Shown here piece after piece: positions 1 to 8,471 of a stretch of DNA of 64,000 nt (within the stretch, counting starts at the first letter, position 1; each line of letters starts with the position of its first letter). This DNA comes from Geodermatophilus saharensis (GTDB lineage: Bacteria; Actinomycetota; Actinomycetes; Mycobacteriales; Geodermatophilaceae): assembly GCF_900188205.1 (NCBI RefSeq), contig NZ_FZOH01000006.1, forward strand, positions 124,001 through 188,000, read 5' to 3'. The notes under the pieces were generated by a model, which searched no databases, had not been told where the DNA came from, and saw nothing but the letters and a program-made list of their open reading frames with translations. Made by a program: the position numbers and the translations under genes.

Positions 1-31
1 GGCGCCCGGCGATCCAGTACGGGGTGGTCAT
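1..31 (-). CDS. 5' end of a divergent gene running off the window
   Basis: An ATG on the minus strand at 31 follows a strong ribosome binding site (GAGGAGG, 6 nt upstream) and opens a frame reading MTTPYWIAGR before the window ends. N-termini of this kind occur in NAD-dependent aldehyde dehydrogenases, which would suit the catabolic genes beside it, but ten residues cannot identify a family. The start is supported mainly by the Shine-Dalgarno sequence and by the divergent layout with the aminotransferase gene. Confidence 0.45.
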   Translation of the reverse strand, partial: MTTPYWIAGR

Positions 32-221
32 GGGTCCTCCTCGGGGGACGGAGCGGGTGCTGCGAGCGTGCCGGACCACCCCCGCGTCCCGGGACGGCCG
101 AACCGTCCACCGCCGCGGCGGAGGGACGCCGTCCTGGCACCCCCGGGGCGGTGCCGCCGGACGGCGCGCGCCGCTACGATCCGGACACCCAGGACGTCCT
201 CCGACGACGGGATCCGTTGCC
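32..221. promoter_or_regulatory. Divergent intergenic region with two short palindromes
   Basis: This 190-bp space separates two genes transcribed away from each other and should carry both promoters. Perfect palindromes CGTCCCGGGACG (85-96) and AGGACGTCCT (191-200) are visible and could be operator half-site pairs; the second lies 22 nt before the aminotransferase start. No convincing -10/-35 pair was recognised. Regulator and function are unknown. Confidence 0.3.
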
Positions 222-1613
222 ATGACCACCACGGAGCAGGACTTCACGCCGTCCGGACGGCCCGCCGCCGCGGACGACACCGCCAACCTGTGGCTGCACT
301 TCTCCCGCATGGGCGCCTACCGCCACGCCCCGCCGCCGGTGATCGTCCGCGGCGAGGGCGCCCGGATCTTCGACGACCGCGGCCGCAGCTACCTCGACGG
401 GCTGTCCGGGCTGTTCGTCGTCCAGGCCGGCCACGGGCGCCGCGTGCTGGCCGAGGCCGCCGCGCGGCAGGCCGAGCAGCTGGCGTTCTTCCCGCTGTGG
501 TCCTACGCCCACCCGGCGGCGGTGGAGCTCTCGCAGCGGCTGGCCGCCGCCACCCCCGGCGACCTGGACCGGGTCTTCTTCACCACCGGCGGCAGCGAGG
601 CCGTGGAGACGGCGTGGAAGGTGGCCAAGCAGTACTTCAAGCTGACCGGCCGGCCGCAGAAGACCAAGGTGATCAGCCGGGCGGTGGCCTACCACGGGAC
701 CACGCACGGGGCGCTGTCCATCACCGGGATCCCCGCGCTCAAGACGCCCTTCGAGCCGCTGGTGCCCGGCAGCGTCCGGGTGCCCAACACCAACATCTAC
801 CGGGCGCCCCTGTTCGGCGACGACCCCGAGGCGTTCGGCCGGTGGGCGGCCGACCAGATCGAGCAGGCGATCGTCTTCGAGGGCCCCGACACCGTGGCGG
901 CGGTGTTCCTCGAGCCGGTGCAGAACGCCGGCGGCTGCTTCCCTCCGCCGCCGGGCTACTTCGCGCGGGTGCGCGAGATCTGCGACCGGCACGACGTACT
1001 GCTGGTCAGCGACGAGGTGATCTGCGCCTTCGGCCGGCTGGGCACCACCTTCGCCTGCGAGAAGTTCGGCTTCGTGCCCGACATGATCACCTGCGCCAAG
1101 GGCATGACCTCGGGCTACTCCCCGATCGGCGCGATGATCGCCTCAGGCCGCGTCGTCGAGCCCTTCCTGCGTGACACCGCGTCGTTCCCGCACGGCTACA
1201 CCTTCGGCGGGCACCCGGTCAGCTGCGCGGTGGCCCTGGCCAACCTCGACCTGATGGAGGACGAGCAGCTCGGGCAGCGGGTGCTCGCCTCCGAGGACGC
1301 CTTCCGCGCCACGCTGGAGAAGCTGCTGGACCTGCCGATCGTCGGCGACGTCCGCGGCGACGGGTACTTCTACGGCATCGAGCTGGTCAAGGACCGGGCG
1401 ACGAAGGAGACCTTCGACGCCGCGGAGTCCGAGCGGCTGCTGCGCGGGTTCCTCTCCGGCGCGCTGTTCGAGGCGGGCCTGTACTGCCGCGCCGACGACC
1501 GCGGCGATCCGGTCGTCCAGCTCGCCCCGCCGCTGATCTGCGGGCAGGCCGAGTTCGACGAGATGGAGCAGGTCCTCCGCGGCGTGCTGACCGAGGCCTG
1601 GCAGAAGCTGTGA
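222..1613 (+). CDS. Class-III PLP aminotransferase (omega-amino acid/diamine type)
   Basis: A 463-residue fold-type I, class-III aminotransferase, which moves a terminal amino group from an omega-amino acid or diamine to an acceptor such as pyruvate. Visible motifs are the cofactor-phosphate region TTGGSEAVETAWK, the acidic motif SDEVICAFGR that contacts the pyridine nitrogen, and the Schiff-base lysine in CAKGMTSGYSP. Length fits the putrescine/beta-alanine:pyruvate transaminase group. The frame is open further upstream, but the ATG at 222 gives the usual N-terminus and the upstream translation is low-complexity. The aldehyde dehydrogenase at 12853 could oxidise an aminoaldehyde made by it. 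Substrate is inferred, not shown. Confidence 0.85.
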   Translation: MTTTEQDFTPSGRPAAADDTANLWLHFSRMGAYRHAPPPVIVRGEGARIFDDRGRSYLDGLSGLFVVQAGHGRRVLAEAAARQAEQLAFFPLWSYAHPAAVELSQRLAAATPGDLDRVFFTTGGSEAVETAWKVAKQYFKLTGRPQKTKVISRAVAYHGTTHGALSITGIPALKTPFEPLVPGSVRVPNTNIYRAPLFGDDPEAFGRWAADQIEQAIVFEGPDTVAAVFLEPVQNAGGCFPPPPGYFARVREICDRHDVLLVSDEVICAFGRLGTTFACEKFGFVPDMITCAKGMTSGYSPIGAMIASGRVVEPFLRDTASFPHGYTFGGHPVSCAVALANLDLMEDEQLGQRVLASEDAFRATLEKLLDLPIVGDVRGDGYFYGIELVKDRATKETFDAAESERLLRGFLSGALFEAGLYCRADDRGDPVVQLAPPLICGQAEFDEMEQVLRGVLTEAWQKL

Positions 1614-1635
1614 CCGCCCAGGCACCGCCCGGCAC

Positions 1636-1684
1636 AGGAGGCTCTCCGCACGTCCTGGCGCCCAGGACGTGCGGAGAGCTTCCT
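1636..1684. terminator. Long perfect hairpin between convergent genes
   Basis: Arms 1641-1658 and 1662-1679 are perfectly complementary (18 bp, 3-nt loop CGC), and the stem extends to about 23 bp through one G-U pair. It sits between the aminotransferase stop and the convergent uspA stop and overlaps the end of uspA by two bases. It probably terminates transcription from both sides, although no T-tract follows, as is common in high-GC actinobacteria. Confidence 0.75.
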
Positions 1685-2108
1685 ATGCCTCGTCTCCCCC
1701 CACGGGCACGCACAGCACCGGGCGGTCGGACAGGTGCAGCAGCTTGTGCGACACCGACCCCAGGAAGGCGCCGCGCAGCGGGCTCTCCCCGCGGGTGCCG
1801 ACGACGATGAACCGGCCGTCGTGCCGGTGCGCGGCCTCGACCAGCGCCTGGGCCGGCTTCTGGGACAGCACCTCGACCACCGTCGCGACGCCGGCTGCCT
1901 GTGCCTCCTCGACGGCGTGCGCGACCGCGGTGCGGCCGATCTCGGTGAGCGCCCGCTGGTGGGCCTGGAACTCCTCCCCCATCCCCCCGGGCGGCTCGAC
2001 GCCGTAGACGAGGACCAGCGGCTCGCCGAACCGGGCGGCCAGCGAGATCGCCGTGGCCAGCGCCGGCCGCGACCCCGGCGACTCGTCGTAGCCCAGCACG
2101 ATGCTCAT
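1683..2108 (-). CDS. Universal stress protein (UspA family)
   Basis: A 141-residue single-domain universal stress protein. The N-terminus SIVLGYDESPGS and the C-terminal nucleotide motif GTRGESPLRGAFLGS match the G-x2-G-x9-G(S/T) signature of ATP-binding Usp proteins, so ATP binding is likely. Its ATG overlaps the stop of the upstream permease in an ATGA arrangement, so the two are probably translationally coupled. Single Usp domains paired with amino-acid permeases are common in bacteria; a regulatory role on the transporter is possible but inferred. The gene ends in the shared hairpin at 1636-1684. Confidence 0.85.
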   Translation of the reverse strand: MSIVLGYDESPGSRPALATAISLAARFGEPLVLVYGVEPPGGMGEEFQAHQRALTEIGRTAVAHAVEEAQAAGVATVVEVLSQKPAQALVEAAHRHDGRFIVVGTRGESPLRGAFLGSVSHKLLHLSDRPVLCVPVGGDEA

Positions 2109-3613
2109 CGCAGGTCCTCGTCGACGTCGATGCGCTCCCCGGCGATCCCGGGCCGCTCCTGCCAGTACCGCCCGTCCCGGGTCCGCCAGACGACCATCAG
2201 CACGAGACCGACGAGGAAGATCCCGACGCCGATGACCAGCGGCGGCCCCACGCCGAGCCACGCCTGGCCGGTGTAGGAGTTCGCCGGGTCGGCGAGGTCG
2301 CGGATCGACAGCACCAGCAGCCAGATGAGCAGCCCCGCCCCCACCAGCGGGCCGAGCCCGATGAGCAGGAACGCCGACACGCTGCGGGTCAGCCGCCGGC
2401 GGTGGTAGACGGCGCAGGCGATGCCGGTGAGCGCGTAGTAGAAGGCGATGAGCAGCGACAGCGCGGTGATCGAGTCGAACAGCGCGTTCTCGCTGACCAG
2501 GCTCACCACGACGAACCAGACGCTGGCGATGACGCCGACCCACCAGGTGGAGACGTCGGGGGTGCGGTGGCGCGGCGAGATGTGCCCGAACCGGCGGGGC
2601 AGCGCGTGCCGGCGGGCCATCGACAGGCCGGTGCGCGAGGCCGGGAGGATCGTCGTCTGGGTGGACGCGATCGCCGCGGTGGCCACCGACAGCAGGACCA
2701 CCCAGTCCCAGCCGCCCATCACCTCGGTGGACAGCAGGGCGAAGATCGCCTCCTCCTCGTCGGCGTTGTCGGCGAGGTAGTCGGTGCCGGCGAAGGCGAG
2801 CACCGCGATCGCGACGGCGACGTAGGTGACCAGCAGGACGAGGGTGGACACGATCGCGGCGCGGCCGGGCGTGGAGGTGGAGTCGCGGGTCTCCTCGGTG
2901 AGGTTCACCGCCGACTCCCAGCCCCAGTAGGCGAACACGCCGAGCAGCAGCCCGCCGGAGAGCGCCGCGCCGCCCGCGCCGAAGGGGTTCAGCCAGCTCC
3001 AGCCGGGGTCCAGGCCGCCCAGCGGGCTGTCGCCGGTCACCCCGCGGTAGATCGCGACCGCGGCGAACACCAGCAGGGCCGCGGTCTGAGCGAGGATCAG
3101 CGCGTTCTGCAGCCGGGCCGACAGCTCGGTGCCGAGCACGCAGATCCAGGTCATGAGCAGGATCAGCGCGACGGTCAGCACGAGGACGACGGCGGTGTTG
3201 TCGGCCAGCGAGTCGAGGTCCAGCGTCCGGAGCGTGAAGACGACGCCGACGTTGGCCAGCGACCCGATGATCAGGACGCCGGTCATCGTGATGGCCCAGC
3301 CGCCGATCCACCCGGCCCACGGCCCCATGGCGCGGGTGACCCAGGAGAACGTCGTCCCGCAGTCGGGGTCGACCCGGTTGAGGGCGGCGAAGGCCGAGGC
3401 GATGAGCAGCATCGGCACGAAGGAGGCCAGGAGCACGCCGGGGGCGTGCACCCCGGTGAGGGCCACCAGCGCGCCGATGATGGCCGCCAGCGAGTAGGCC
3501 GGCGAGGTGGAGGCCAGGCCGATCACGAGGGCGTCGAGGAACCCGATGGCGCCCGGACGGAGGGTCGCCTCGTCCCCGGGGCGGACCACGGAGTCGGCTG
3601 GATCCGGCTTCAT
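2105..3613 (-). CDS. APC-family amino acid permease
   Basis: A 502-residue integral membrane protein with about 12-14 hydrophobic segments and the APC-superfamily start of the first membrane helix (GAIGFLDALVIGLASTSPAY). It should import an amino acid or amine with a cation or by exchange. The ATG at 3613 is 7 nt from a good promoter -10 box (CATAAC), so the transcript may be short-leadered or nearly leaderless. It is followed by, and overlaps, uspA. Substrate is unknown; position in an aminotransferase/aldehyde dehydrogenase cluster suggests an amine or omega-amino acid. Confidence 0.85.
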   Translation of the reverse strand: MKPDPADSVVRPGDEATLRPGAIGFLDALVIGLASTSPAYSLAAIIGALVALTGVHAPGVLLASFVPMLLIASAFAALNRVDPDCGTTFSWVTRAMGPWAGWIGGWAITMTGVLIIGSLANVGVVFTLRTLDLDSLADNTAVVLVLTVALILLMTWICVLGTELSARLQNALILAQTAALLVFAAVAIYRGVTGDSPLGGLDPGWSWLNPFGAGGAALSGGLLLGVFAYWGWESAVNLTEETRDSTSTPGRAAIVSTLVLLVTYVAVAIAVLAFAGTDYLADNADEEEAIFALLSTEVMGGWDWVVLLSVATAAIASTQTTILPASRTGLSMARRHALPRRFGHISPRHRTPDVSTWWVGVIASVWFVVVSLVSENALFDSITALSLLIAFYYALTGIACAVYHRRRLTRSVSAFLLIGLGPLVGAGLLIWLLVLSIRDLADPANSYTGQAWLGVGPPLVIGVGIFLVGLVLMVVWRTRDGRYWQERPGIAGERIDVDEDLR

Positions 3614-3619
3614 GCGACG

Positions 3620-3648
3620 GTTATGGCAGCAGATCGCCCGTTCGACAA
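3620..3648 (-). promoter_or_regulatory. Promoter of the APC permease-uspA operon
   Basis: On the minus strand TTGTCG (3643-3648) and CATAAC (3620-3625) are separated by exactly 17 nt and resemble the primary-sigma -35 and -10 consensus. The -10 box ends 7 nt before the permease ATG. The region lies between the divergent permease and saccharopine-dehydrogenase-like genes. Confidence 0.5.
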
Positions 3649-3721
3649 GGGTTCGGCGTTCGCAGACCTGTCCTCGCTGCGGAACTCGTCGCTAGGGTGG
3701 CCGCCTCCCGTGGAGGTGGAC

Positions 3722-4930
3722 ATGCGCATCCTGCTGGTCGGCGCCGGCGGTGTCGGCAGCGCGGTGACGGCCATCGCGGCGCGCCGCGGCTTCCTGGAAC
3801 GCCTCGTCGTCGCCGACTTCGACCCGGCCCGTGCCGAGAAGGCGGTGGCCGCGACCGGCGACCCCCGCCTGGTCGCCGCCCGGGTCGACGCCGCCGACGA
3901 GGCCTCCGTCCGGGCCCTGCTCGCCGAGCACCGCTGCGACGCGCTGCTCAACGCCACCGACCCGCGGTTCGTCATGCCGCTGTTCCGGGCGTCGCTCGCG
4001 GCCGGCGTCGACTACCTGGACATGGCGATGTCGCTGTCGCGCCCGCACCCCGAGCGCCCGTACGAGCAGACCGGGGTCAAGCTCGGCGACGAGCAGTTCG
4101 CCCTCGCCGCCGAGTGGGAGGCGGCCGGGCGGCTGGCCCTCGTGGGCATGGGCGTGGAGCCGGGCCTGTCCGACGTGTTCGCCCGCTACGCCGCCGACCA
4201 CCTGTTCGCCGGGATCGACGAGCTCGGGGTCCGCGACGGGTCGGACCTGACCGTGCGGGGCCACGCGTTCGCACCGTCGTTCAGCATCTGGACCACCATC
4301 GAGGAGTGCCTCAACCCGCCGGTGGTGTGGGAGCGGGACCGGGGCTGGTACACCACCGAGCCCTTCAGCGAGCCGGAGGTCTTCGACTTCCCCGAGGGCA
4401 TCGGCCCGGTCGAGTGCGTCAACGTGGAGCACGAGGAGGTGCTCCTCATGCCGCGCTGGGTCGACGCCCGCCGGGTCACCTTCAAGTACGGCCTCGGCAG
4501 CGAGTTCATCTCCGTGCTCAAGGCCCTGCACACCACCGGCCTGGACTCGACGACGCCGGTCCGCGTCGGGGACGTCGAGGTCGCCCCGCGCGACCTGGTC
4601 GCCGCGGCCCTGCCCGACCCCGCCACGCTCGGTGAGCTCATGACCGGGCGGACCTGCGCCGGCCTGTGGGTGTCCGGCACGGGCACCGACGGCAGCCCGC
4701 GGCAGGTCTACCTGTACCACGTGGTGGACAACGCCTGGTCCATGGCCGAGTACGGGTCCCAGGCCGTGGTCTGGCAGACCGCCGTCAACCCCGTGGTCGC
4801 CCTCGAGCTGCTGGCCACCGGCCGGTGGCGGGGCAGCGGGGTGCTCGGCCCGGAGGCGTTCGACGCGGTGCCCTTCCTCGACCTGCTGACTGCCTACGGC
4901 TCGCCCTGGGGGATGCGCGAGGGCGGCTGA
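3722..4930 (+). CDS. Saccharopine dehydrogenase-family NAD(P)-dependent enzyme
   Basis: A 402-residue protein with an N-terminal Rossmann fold (GAGGVGS at about residues 7-13) followed by the saccharopine-dehydrogenase-type catalytic region. Family members reduce or oxidise secondary amines linking amino acids, including saccharopine and carboxy(nor)spermidine, and this length is near that of carboxynorspermidine dehydrogenases. The ATG at 3722 has GGAGG 5 nt upstream; an in-frame GTG at 3710 is less likely. The position between amine-catabolic genes makes a role in polyamine or lysine-related metabolism plausible, but the substrate cannot be read from sequence. Confidence 0.8.
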   Translation: MRILLVGAGGVGSAVTAIAARRGFLERLVVADFDPARAEKAVAATGDPRLVAARVDAADEASVRALLAEHRCDALLNATDPRFVMPLFRASLAAGVDYLDMAMSLSRPHPERPYEQTGVKLGDEQFALAAEWEAAGRLALVGMGVEPGLSDVFARYAADHLFAGIDELGVRDGSDLTVRGHAFAPSFSIWTTIEECLNPPVVWERDRGWYTTEPFSEPEVFDFPEGIGPVECVNVEHEEVLLMPRWVDARRVTFKYGLGSEFISVLKALHTTGLDSTTPVRVGDVEVAPRDLVAAALPDPATLGELMTGRTCAGLWVSGTGTDGSPRQVYLYHVVDNAWSMAEYGSQAVVWQTAVNPVVALELLATGRWRGSGVLGPEAFDAVPFLDLLTAYGSPWGMREGG

Positions 4931-4939
4931 ACGCCACAG

Positions 4940-4969
4940 GGGCCCGGCCTCCCCGGGGAGGCCGGGCCC
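4940..4969. terminator. Terminator hairpin after the saccharopine dehydrogenase-like gene
   Basis: Perfect 15-bp arms (4940-4954 and 4955-4969) begin 9 nt after the stop codon. It is GC-rich with no T-tract. Confidence 0.65.
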
Positions 4970-4977
4970 ATGCCGCG

Positions 4978-5048
4978 GTGCTGGAACGGCCCTCGTGCAC
5001 GGGCCCACGCCGAGCGCCATCGAGGGGTGGGGGGCAAGAGGGTCCTTC
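4978..5048. repeat. Dispersed palindromic repeat, copy A
   Basis: This roughly 71-bp element begins GTGCTGGAACGGCCCTC and ends GAGGGTCCTTC, with imperfectly complementary ends. It abuts the stop of the LLM oxidoreductase gene. Related copies are at 33703-33771 and 53155-53268, also directly at the 3' ends of minus-strand genes. It probably acts as a terminator or RNA-stabilising hairpin. Confidence 0.7.
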
Positions 5049-6090
5049 AGAAGGCGGGCATGACCTCGTCGTGGATGAGCCGCAGCTGCTCGTCGACGGT
5101 GGCCACCCCGGCCAGCTCGCGGCCGGTGAACGCCTTGACCAGGGAGGCGTCGGTGATGGCGGCGATGAGGTGGTTGACCCCCGTCGGCTCGATCTCCTTG
5201 ATCTTCGCCGTGACCTCCTCGGGCGTGCCGGAGAACGACAGCTTGTCGGCGATCTCCGGGCTGGTCAGCTCGATGCCCTTGGCGAGGTCCCCGCCGGCGA
5301 TCGCGTCGATGATCGGCTCGAGGCTCTTCGGGTCCACGCCGTTGCGCTCGAGCTGTTCGGCGGGCATGGAGGAGGCGTAGATGCCGACCATGCTGCGGGC
5401 GGCGTCCTTGGCGGCGGCGGAGTCGCGGCCGACCGAGACGACCACCCACGCGCCGAAGTCCAGCGTCGTCCAGTCCTTGCCGGCCCGCTCGGCGCCGGCG
5501 CGCAGGTTCTCGGCGGCGTACTCGTAGGCCTCGCGGGTGTAGCTCAGCGCGTGGTGGCAGCCGTCGGAGTGCTCGGCGGCGGCCTGGAAGGACTTCGGCC
5601 CGCGCATCGCGCCCATCTTCACCGGCAGGTGCTGCTGCACCGGCCGGGCGAAGGTGAACAGCCCGTCGTAGGAGAAGAACTCGCCGTCGAAGGTGATGGC
5701 GCCGTCGTCGAGGAAGGTGCGCATGACCTTCACGCCCTCGACGACGCGCGAGAGCGGCTTGGTCGTCTTCCAGTCCGTCTTGTACTGGGCCAGCAGGCCG
5801 AAGTTGCCGCTGGAGAGGACGACCTCCGCCCGCCCGCCGGTGAGCTCGTCGAGGGTCGCGGCGGCCTGGGCGATGAGGGTCGGCTCGCGCAGGGTGACCG
5901 CCGAGACGCTCGGGCCCATCCGGACGCGCGAGGTGCGCGCCGCCGCGGCCGCGAACAGCAGCCACAGGTCCTTGTGCCAGGTCTCGTCCGCGGCGTACAC
6001 CGCGTGGAAGCCGAGCTCGTCGGCGAGCTCGATCGCCCGCAGCGACTCCTCGAGCGGGTAGTCGGGCAGCATCGCGTAGCTGAACTTCAT
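5047..6090 (-). CDS. LLM-class (luciferase-like) F420-dependent oxidoreductase
   Basis: A 347-residue TIM-barrel protein of the bacterial luciferase superfamily. The N-terminus with ELADELGFHAVYAADE and the RMGPSVSAVTLREP segment are typical of the F420-dependent (methylene-H4MPT reductase-like) group common in actinobacteria. It should use reduced F420 or FMN to reduce or oxidise a small substrate. Its ATG overlaps the end of the upstream APC permease by 4 nt (ATGA), so permease and enzyme are coupled, and the imported compound may be its substrate. The gene ends in dispersed repeat copy A. Confidence 0.8.
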   Translation of the reverse strand: MKFSYAMLPDYPLEESLRAIELADELGFHAVYAADETWHKDLWLLFAAAAARTSRVRMGPSVSAVTLREPTLIAQAAATLDELTGGRAEVVLSSGNFGLLAQYKTDWKTTKPLSRVVEGVKVMRTFLDDGAITFDGEFFSYDGLFTFARPVQQHLPVKMGAMRGPKSFQAAAEHSDGCHHALSYTREAYEYAAENLRAGAERAGKDWTTLDFGAWVVVSVGRDSAAAKDAARSMVGIYASSMPAEQLERNGVDPKSLEPIIDAIAGGDLAKGIELTSPEIADKLSFSGTPEEVTAKIKEIEPTGVNHLIAAITDASLVKAFTGRELAGVATVDEQLRLIHDEVMPAF

Positions 6091-7628
6091 CGGATCTCCT
6101 CACTCACCGGGACACCGGCGTCCCGCCGGATCTGCTGGAGCTGTGCGGCCACCTCGCGGGCGTCGCCCTCGGGGACGTGTGCAGAGTGCCGGTCGGGCCG
6201 GGCGCCGAACAGGTACAGCAGCCCGGTGCCGGCGACGATCGCCAGGCCGATCGCGACGATCCAGCGGTCGAGGAAGGTCTCCGTGCCCGGCGCGGGCTTG
6301 ATCAGCAGGACGATGGCGAAGACCCCGTAGGCCAGCGCGAGGACGTTGACCACCAGGCCGGCCGGGCCGAGGTTCCACACCCCCGCAGGGCGCCAGCCGC
6401 GCAGCCGCTGCCGCAGCGCGGCGAGCACCACGGCCTGGAAGGCGACGTAGATGCCGAGGACGGCGAACGCGGTGACGCGGGCCAGGGAGTCCGGCCGCCA
6501 GAAGACGAACAGGCAGATGAGCACGGGGACGACGCAGACGACCAGCAGCGCGTTGGTCGGGACCGAGTGGCGGCTGGAGACGTGCGACAGCCAGCCGCTG
6601 GCCGGGAGCATCCGGTCGCGGGCGAAGGCGTAGAGCAGCCGGCTGCCGGCCGCCTGCAGCGACAGCACGCACGAGACGAACGCGACGACGGTGACGACGA
6701 GGAAGACCTTCGAGCCGACGGTCCCCAGCGCGCTCTCCAGGATGGTGGGGATCGGGTCGACGTCCTCACCGGCCATGATCGCCTGTAGCTGGGCGCCGGG
6801 GGCGGCCAGCACGTAGCCGGCGTAGGACAGGAAGCCCGAGACCCCGCCGACGAGGATGGTCAGGATCATCGCCCGCGGGATGCGGCGGGCCGGGTCGGCG
6901 ACCTCCTCGGCGACGTCGCCGCAGGCCTCGAACCCGTAGAAGAGGAACAGCCCGGACAGCGCCGCGGCGAGGAAGGTGCCGAGGTAGCCCTCGCCGCCGC
7001 CGGCGCCGAGGGTGTCGAAGAAGACGCCGAAGGGCTGCTCGCGGCGGAACAGCAGCAGGAACAGCCCGAGCGCGACGACGCCGACGAGCTCGGCGGCCAG
7101 CCCGATGCGGGCGATGCGGGCGAGGGTGCGGGTGCCGCTGTAGTTGACGCAGAAGGCGACGACGAGCAGCGCCACCGCCGTGGCGAGGACGACGCCGGGG
7201 GTGGCGTCGATCCCGAACAGCGCGGCCACGAACCCGCCGCCGAACTCGGCGACCGCGGTGACGGTGACGATGATCGCCCAGATGTAGACCCACGAGACGA
7301 TCCAGGCGTAGCGCCGGTTCCACAGCCGCCGGGTCCACGGGTAGATGCCGCCGGCGAGCGGGTACTGCGAGACGACCTCGCCGAAGACCAGCGCGACCAG
7401 CAGCTGCCCGAACCCGACGATGACGATCCACCAGATCGCCGGCGGCCCCCCGATGGAGAGGCTGTAGGCGAACAGCGAGTACACGCCGACCAGCGGCGAC
7501 AGGTAGGTGAAGCCCAGGGCCATGTTGGCCCACAGGCCCATGCTCCGGTCGAACTCGCGGGAGTACCCGAGAGCAGCGAGCTGGGCGTCGTCGTCGGTCC
7601 TGCCGACGGGTCCTCCTGGTGCGGTCAC
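6087..7628 (-). CDS. APC-family amino acid/polyamine permease
   Basis: A 513-residue membrane transporter with about 12 predicted helices. The N-terminal segment GYSREFDRSMGLWANMALGF and the first-helix region are characteristic of the amino acid/GABA-choline-like APC branch. The chosen GTG at 7628 has GAGGAG 8 nt upstream; the frame is open to 7691 but without a ribosome binding site. It is co-translated with the LLM oxidoreductase gene. A motif shared with the promoter of the Fe-S oxidoreductase gene lies upstream (7701-7712). Likely imports the substrate for the cluster; specificity is unknown. Confidence 0.85.
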   Translation of the reverse strand: MTAPGGPVGRTDDDAQLAALGYSREFDRSMGLWANMALGFTYLSPLVGVYSLFAYSLSIGGPPAIWWIVIVGFGQLLVALVFGEVVSQYPLAGGIYPWTRRLWNRRYAWIVSWVYIWAIIVTVTAVAEFGGGFVAALFGIDATPGVVLATAVALLVVAFCVNYSGTRTLARIARIGLAAELVGVVALGLFLLLFRREQPFGVFFDTLGAGGGEGYLGTFLAAALSGLFLFYGFEACGDVAEEVADPARRIPRAMILTILVGGVSGFLSYAGYVLAAPGAQLQAIMAGEDVDPIPTILESALGTVGSKVFLVVTVVAFVSCVLSLQAAGSRLLYAFARDRMLPASGWLSHVSSRHSVPTNALLVVCVVPVLICLFVFWRPDSLARVTAFAVLGIYVAFQAVVLAALRQRLRGWRPAGVWNLGPAGLVVNVLALAYGVFAIVLLIKPAPGTETFLDRWIVAIGLAIVAGTGLLYLFGARPDRHSAHVPEGDAREVAAQLQQIRRDAGVPVSEEIR

Positions 7629-7700
7629 CGGGCGGTCTCCTCGCGAGGGTGGGGGGCGTGCCGGCGCGGACGCCGGTGTGCCCCAGGCCACAGGGACCGC

Positions 7701-7712
7701 CGAAACCTATAG
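7701..7712 (-). promoter_or_regulatory. Promoter element/possible GntR site upstream of the permease
   Basis: Read on the minus strand this is CTATAGGTTTCG, containing a -10-like TATAGG. A near-identical string, CCATAGGTTTTCG, lies between the -35 and -10 boxes of the Fe-S oxidoreductase promoter at 9305-9317. Two near-copies at the two promoters flanking the GntR gene make it a candidate operator for that regulator. Confidence 0.35.
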
Positions 7713-7763
7713 AGCCAGAGGTCACAGGACAAGAGCCGTCGCGCCTCCCTCCGGAGGCCGGGC

Positions 7764-8471
7764 TCAGGCGGTGAGCAGGCTGCGGTCCTCGACCGGCACG
7801 AGCCGCCACGGGACGCCGGGGACGGCGGTGGCCGGCCCGGTGGCGATCCCGTCCGGGGGGACCAGCGCGCCGACCAGCCACCGCGGCGAGGTCGACAGGA
7901 CGACGCGGTCCGCGCCGTTGAGGAGCAGGAACGGCGCCCCCGGGCCGAGCCGGCCCAGCAGGTGCGCCTCGAAGCGGCCCACCGAGACGTCGGCCCCGGC
8001 CACCCCGACGAACTCGCCGTCGACGACGACCGGCTCGGTCAGCGTCAGCAGGTACCGCCCGGTGCCGTGGACGTCGACGTAGGGGCCGACGACGTGCCGC
8101 CGCCCGGTCCGGCGGGGGACGTCGAACCACTCGGCCGCCGTGTAGTCGTAGTAGCCGAGGCTGGTCGGCCGCAGGTCGGGCTCGAGCGTGCGCAGCCGGC
8201 CGCCGTCGGGGTCGAGCTGCCACCACTCCAGGCGCAGCGGCAGGCCGCGGTCGGGGCGCGGCGCGACGACCAGCCCGAGCCCGACGGCGAGCTGGCCGGG
8301 CCGGTGCAGCAGCTCTCGGACGTCGTCGTCGAGGACCGGCCGGCCGGTCCGCAACCCCTCGCGCGCGGCCGGCCGCAGCGCCGCGGCGTGCACCTCGGCG
8401 ACCGTGGCGAAGACCCCCTCGACGACCTCTCCGACGACCGCGGCCACGGTCTCCGGCACGGCGGCGGTCAC
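7764..8471 (-). CDS. Soluble Cache (PDC)-like sensor domain protein
   Basis: A 235-residue protein resembling the extracellular PDC/Cache ligand-binding fold of chemoreceptors and histidine kinases: the YYDYTAAEWFDVPRRTGRR stretch followed by GPYVDVHGTGRYLLTLTEPV and GVAGADVSV is typical of the double-Cache core. No signal peptide or membrane helix is visible, so it is predicted to be cytoplasmic. Its GTG start overlaps the GntR stop codon (GTGA), giving strong translational coupling to that regulator. It may sense a ligand for the GntR protein or bind the transported compound; this is inference. Confidence 0.6.
   Translation of the reverse strand: MTAAVPETVAAVVGEVVEGVFATVAEVHAAALRPAAREGLRTGRPVLDDDVRELLHRPGQLAVGLGLVVAPRPDRGLPLRLEWWQLDPDGGRLRTLEPDLRPTSLGYYDYTAAEWFDVPRRTGRRHVVGPYVDVHGTGRYLLTLTEPVVVDGEFVGVAGADVSVGRFEAHLLGRLGPGAPFLLLNGADRVVLSTSPRWLVGALVPPDGIATGPATAVPGVPWRLVPVEDRSLLTA

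Noticed and set aside
2402-3721. Long plus-strand open frame opposite the APC permease gene, merged with the saccharopine-dehydrogenase gene
   Set aside because: The translated upstream part is charged low-complexity sequence typical of antisense frames in high-GC DNA; the real start is at 3722.
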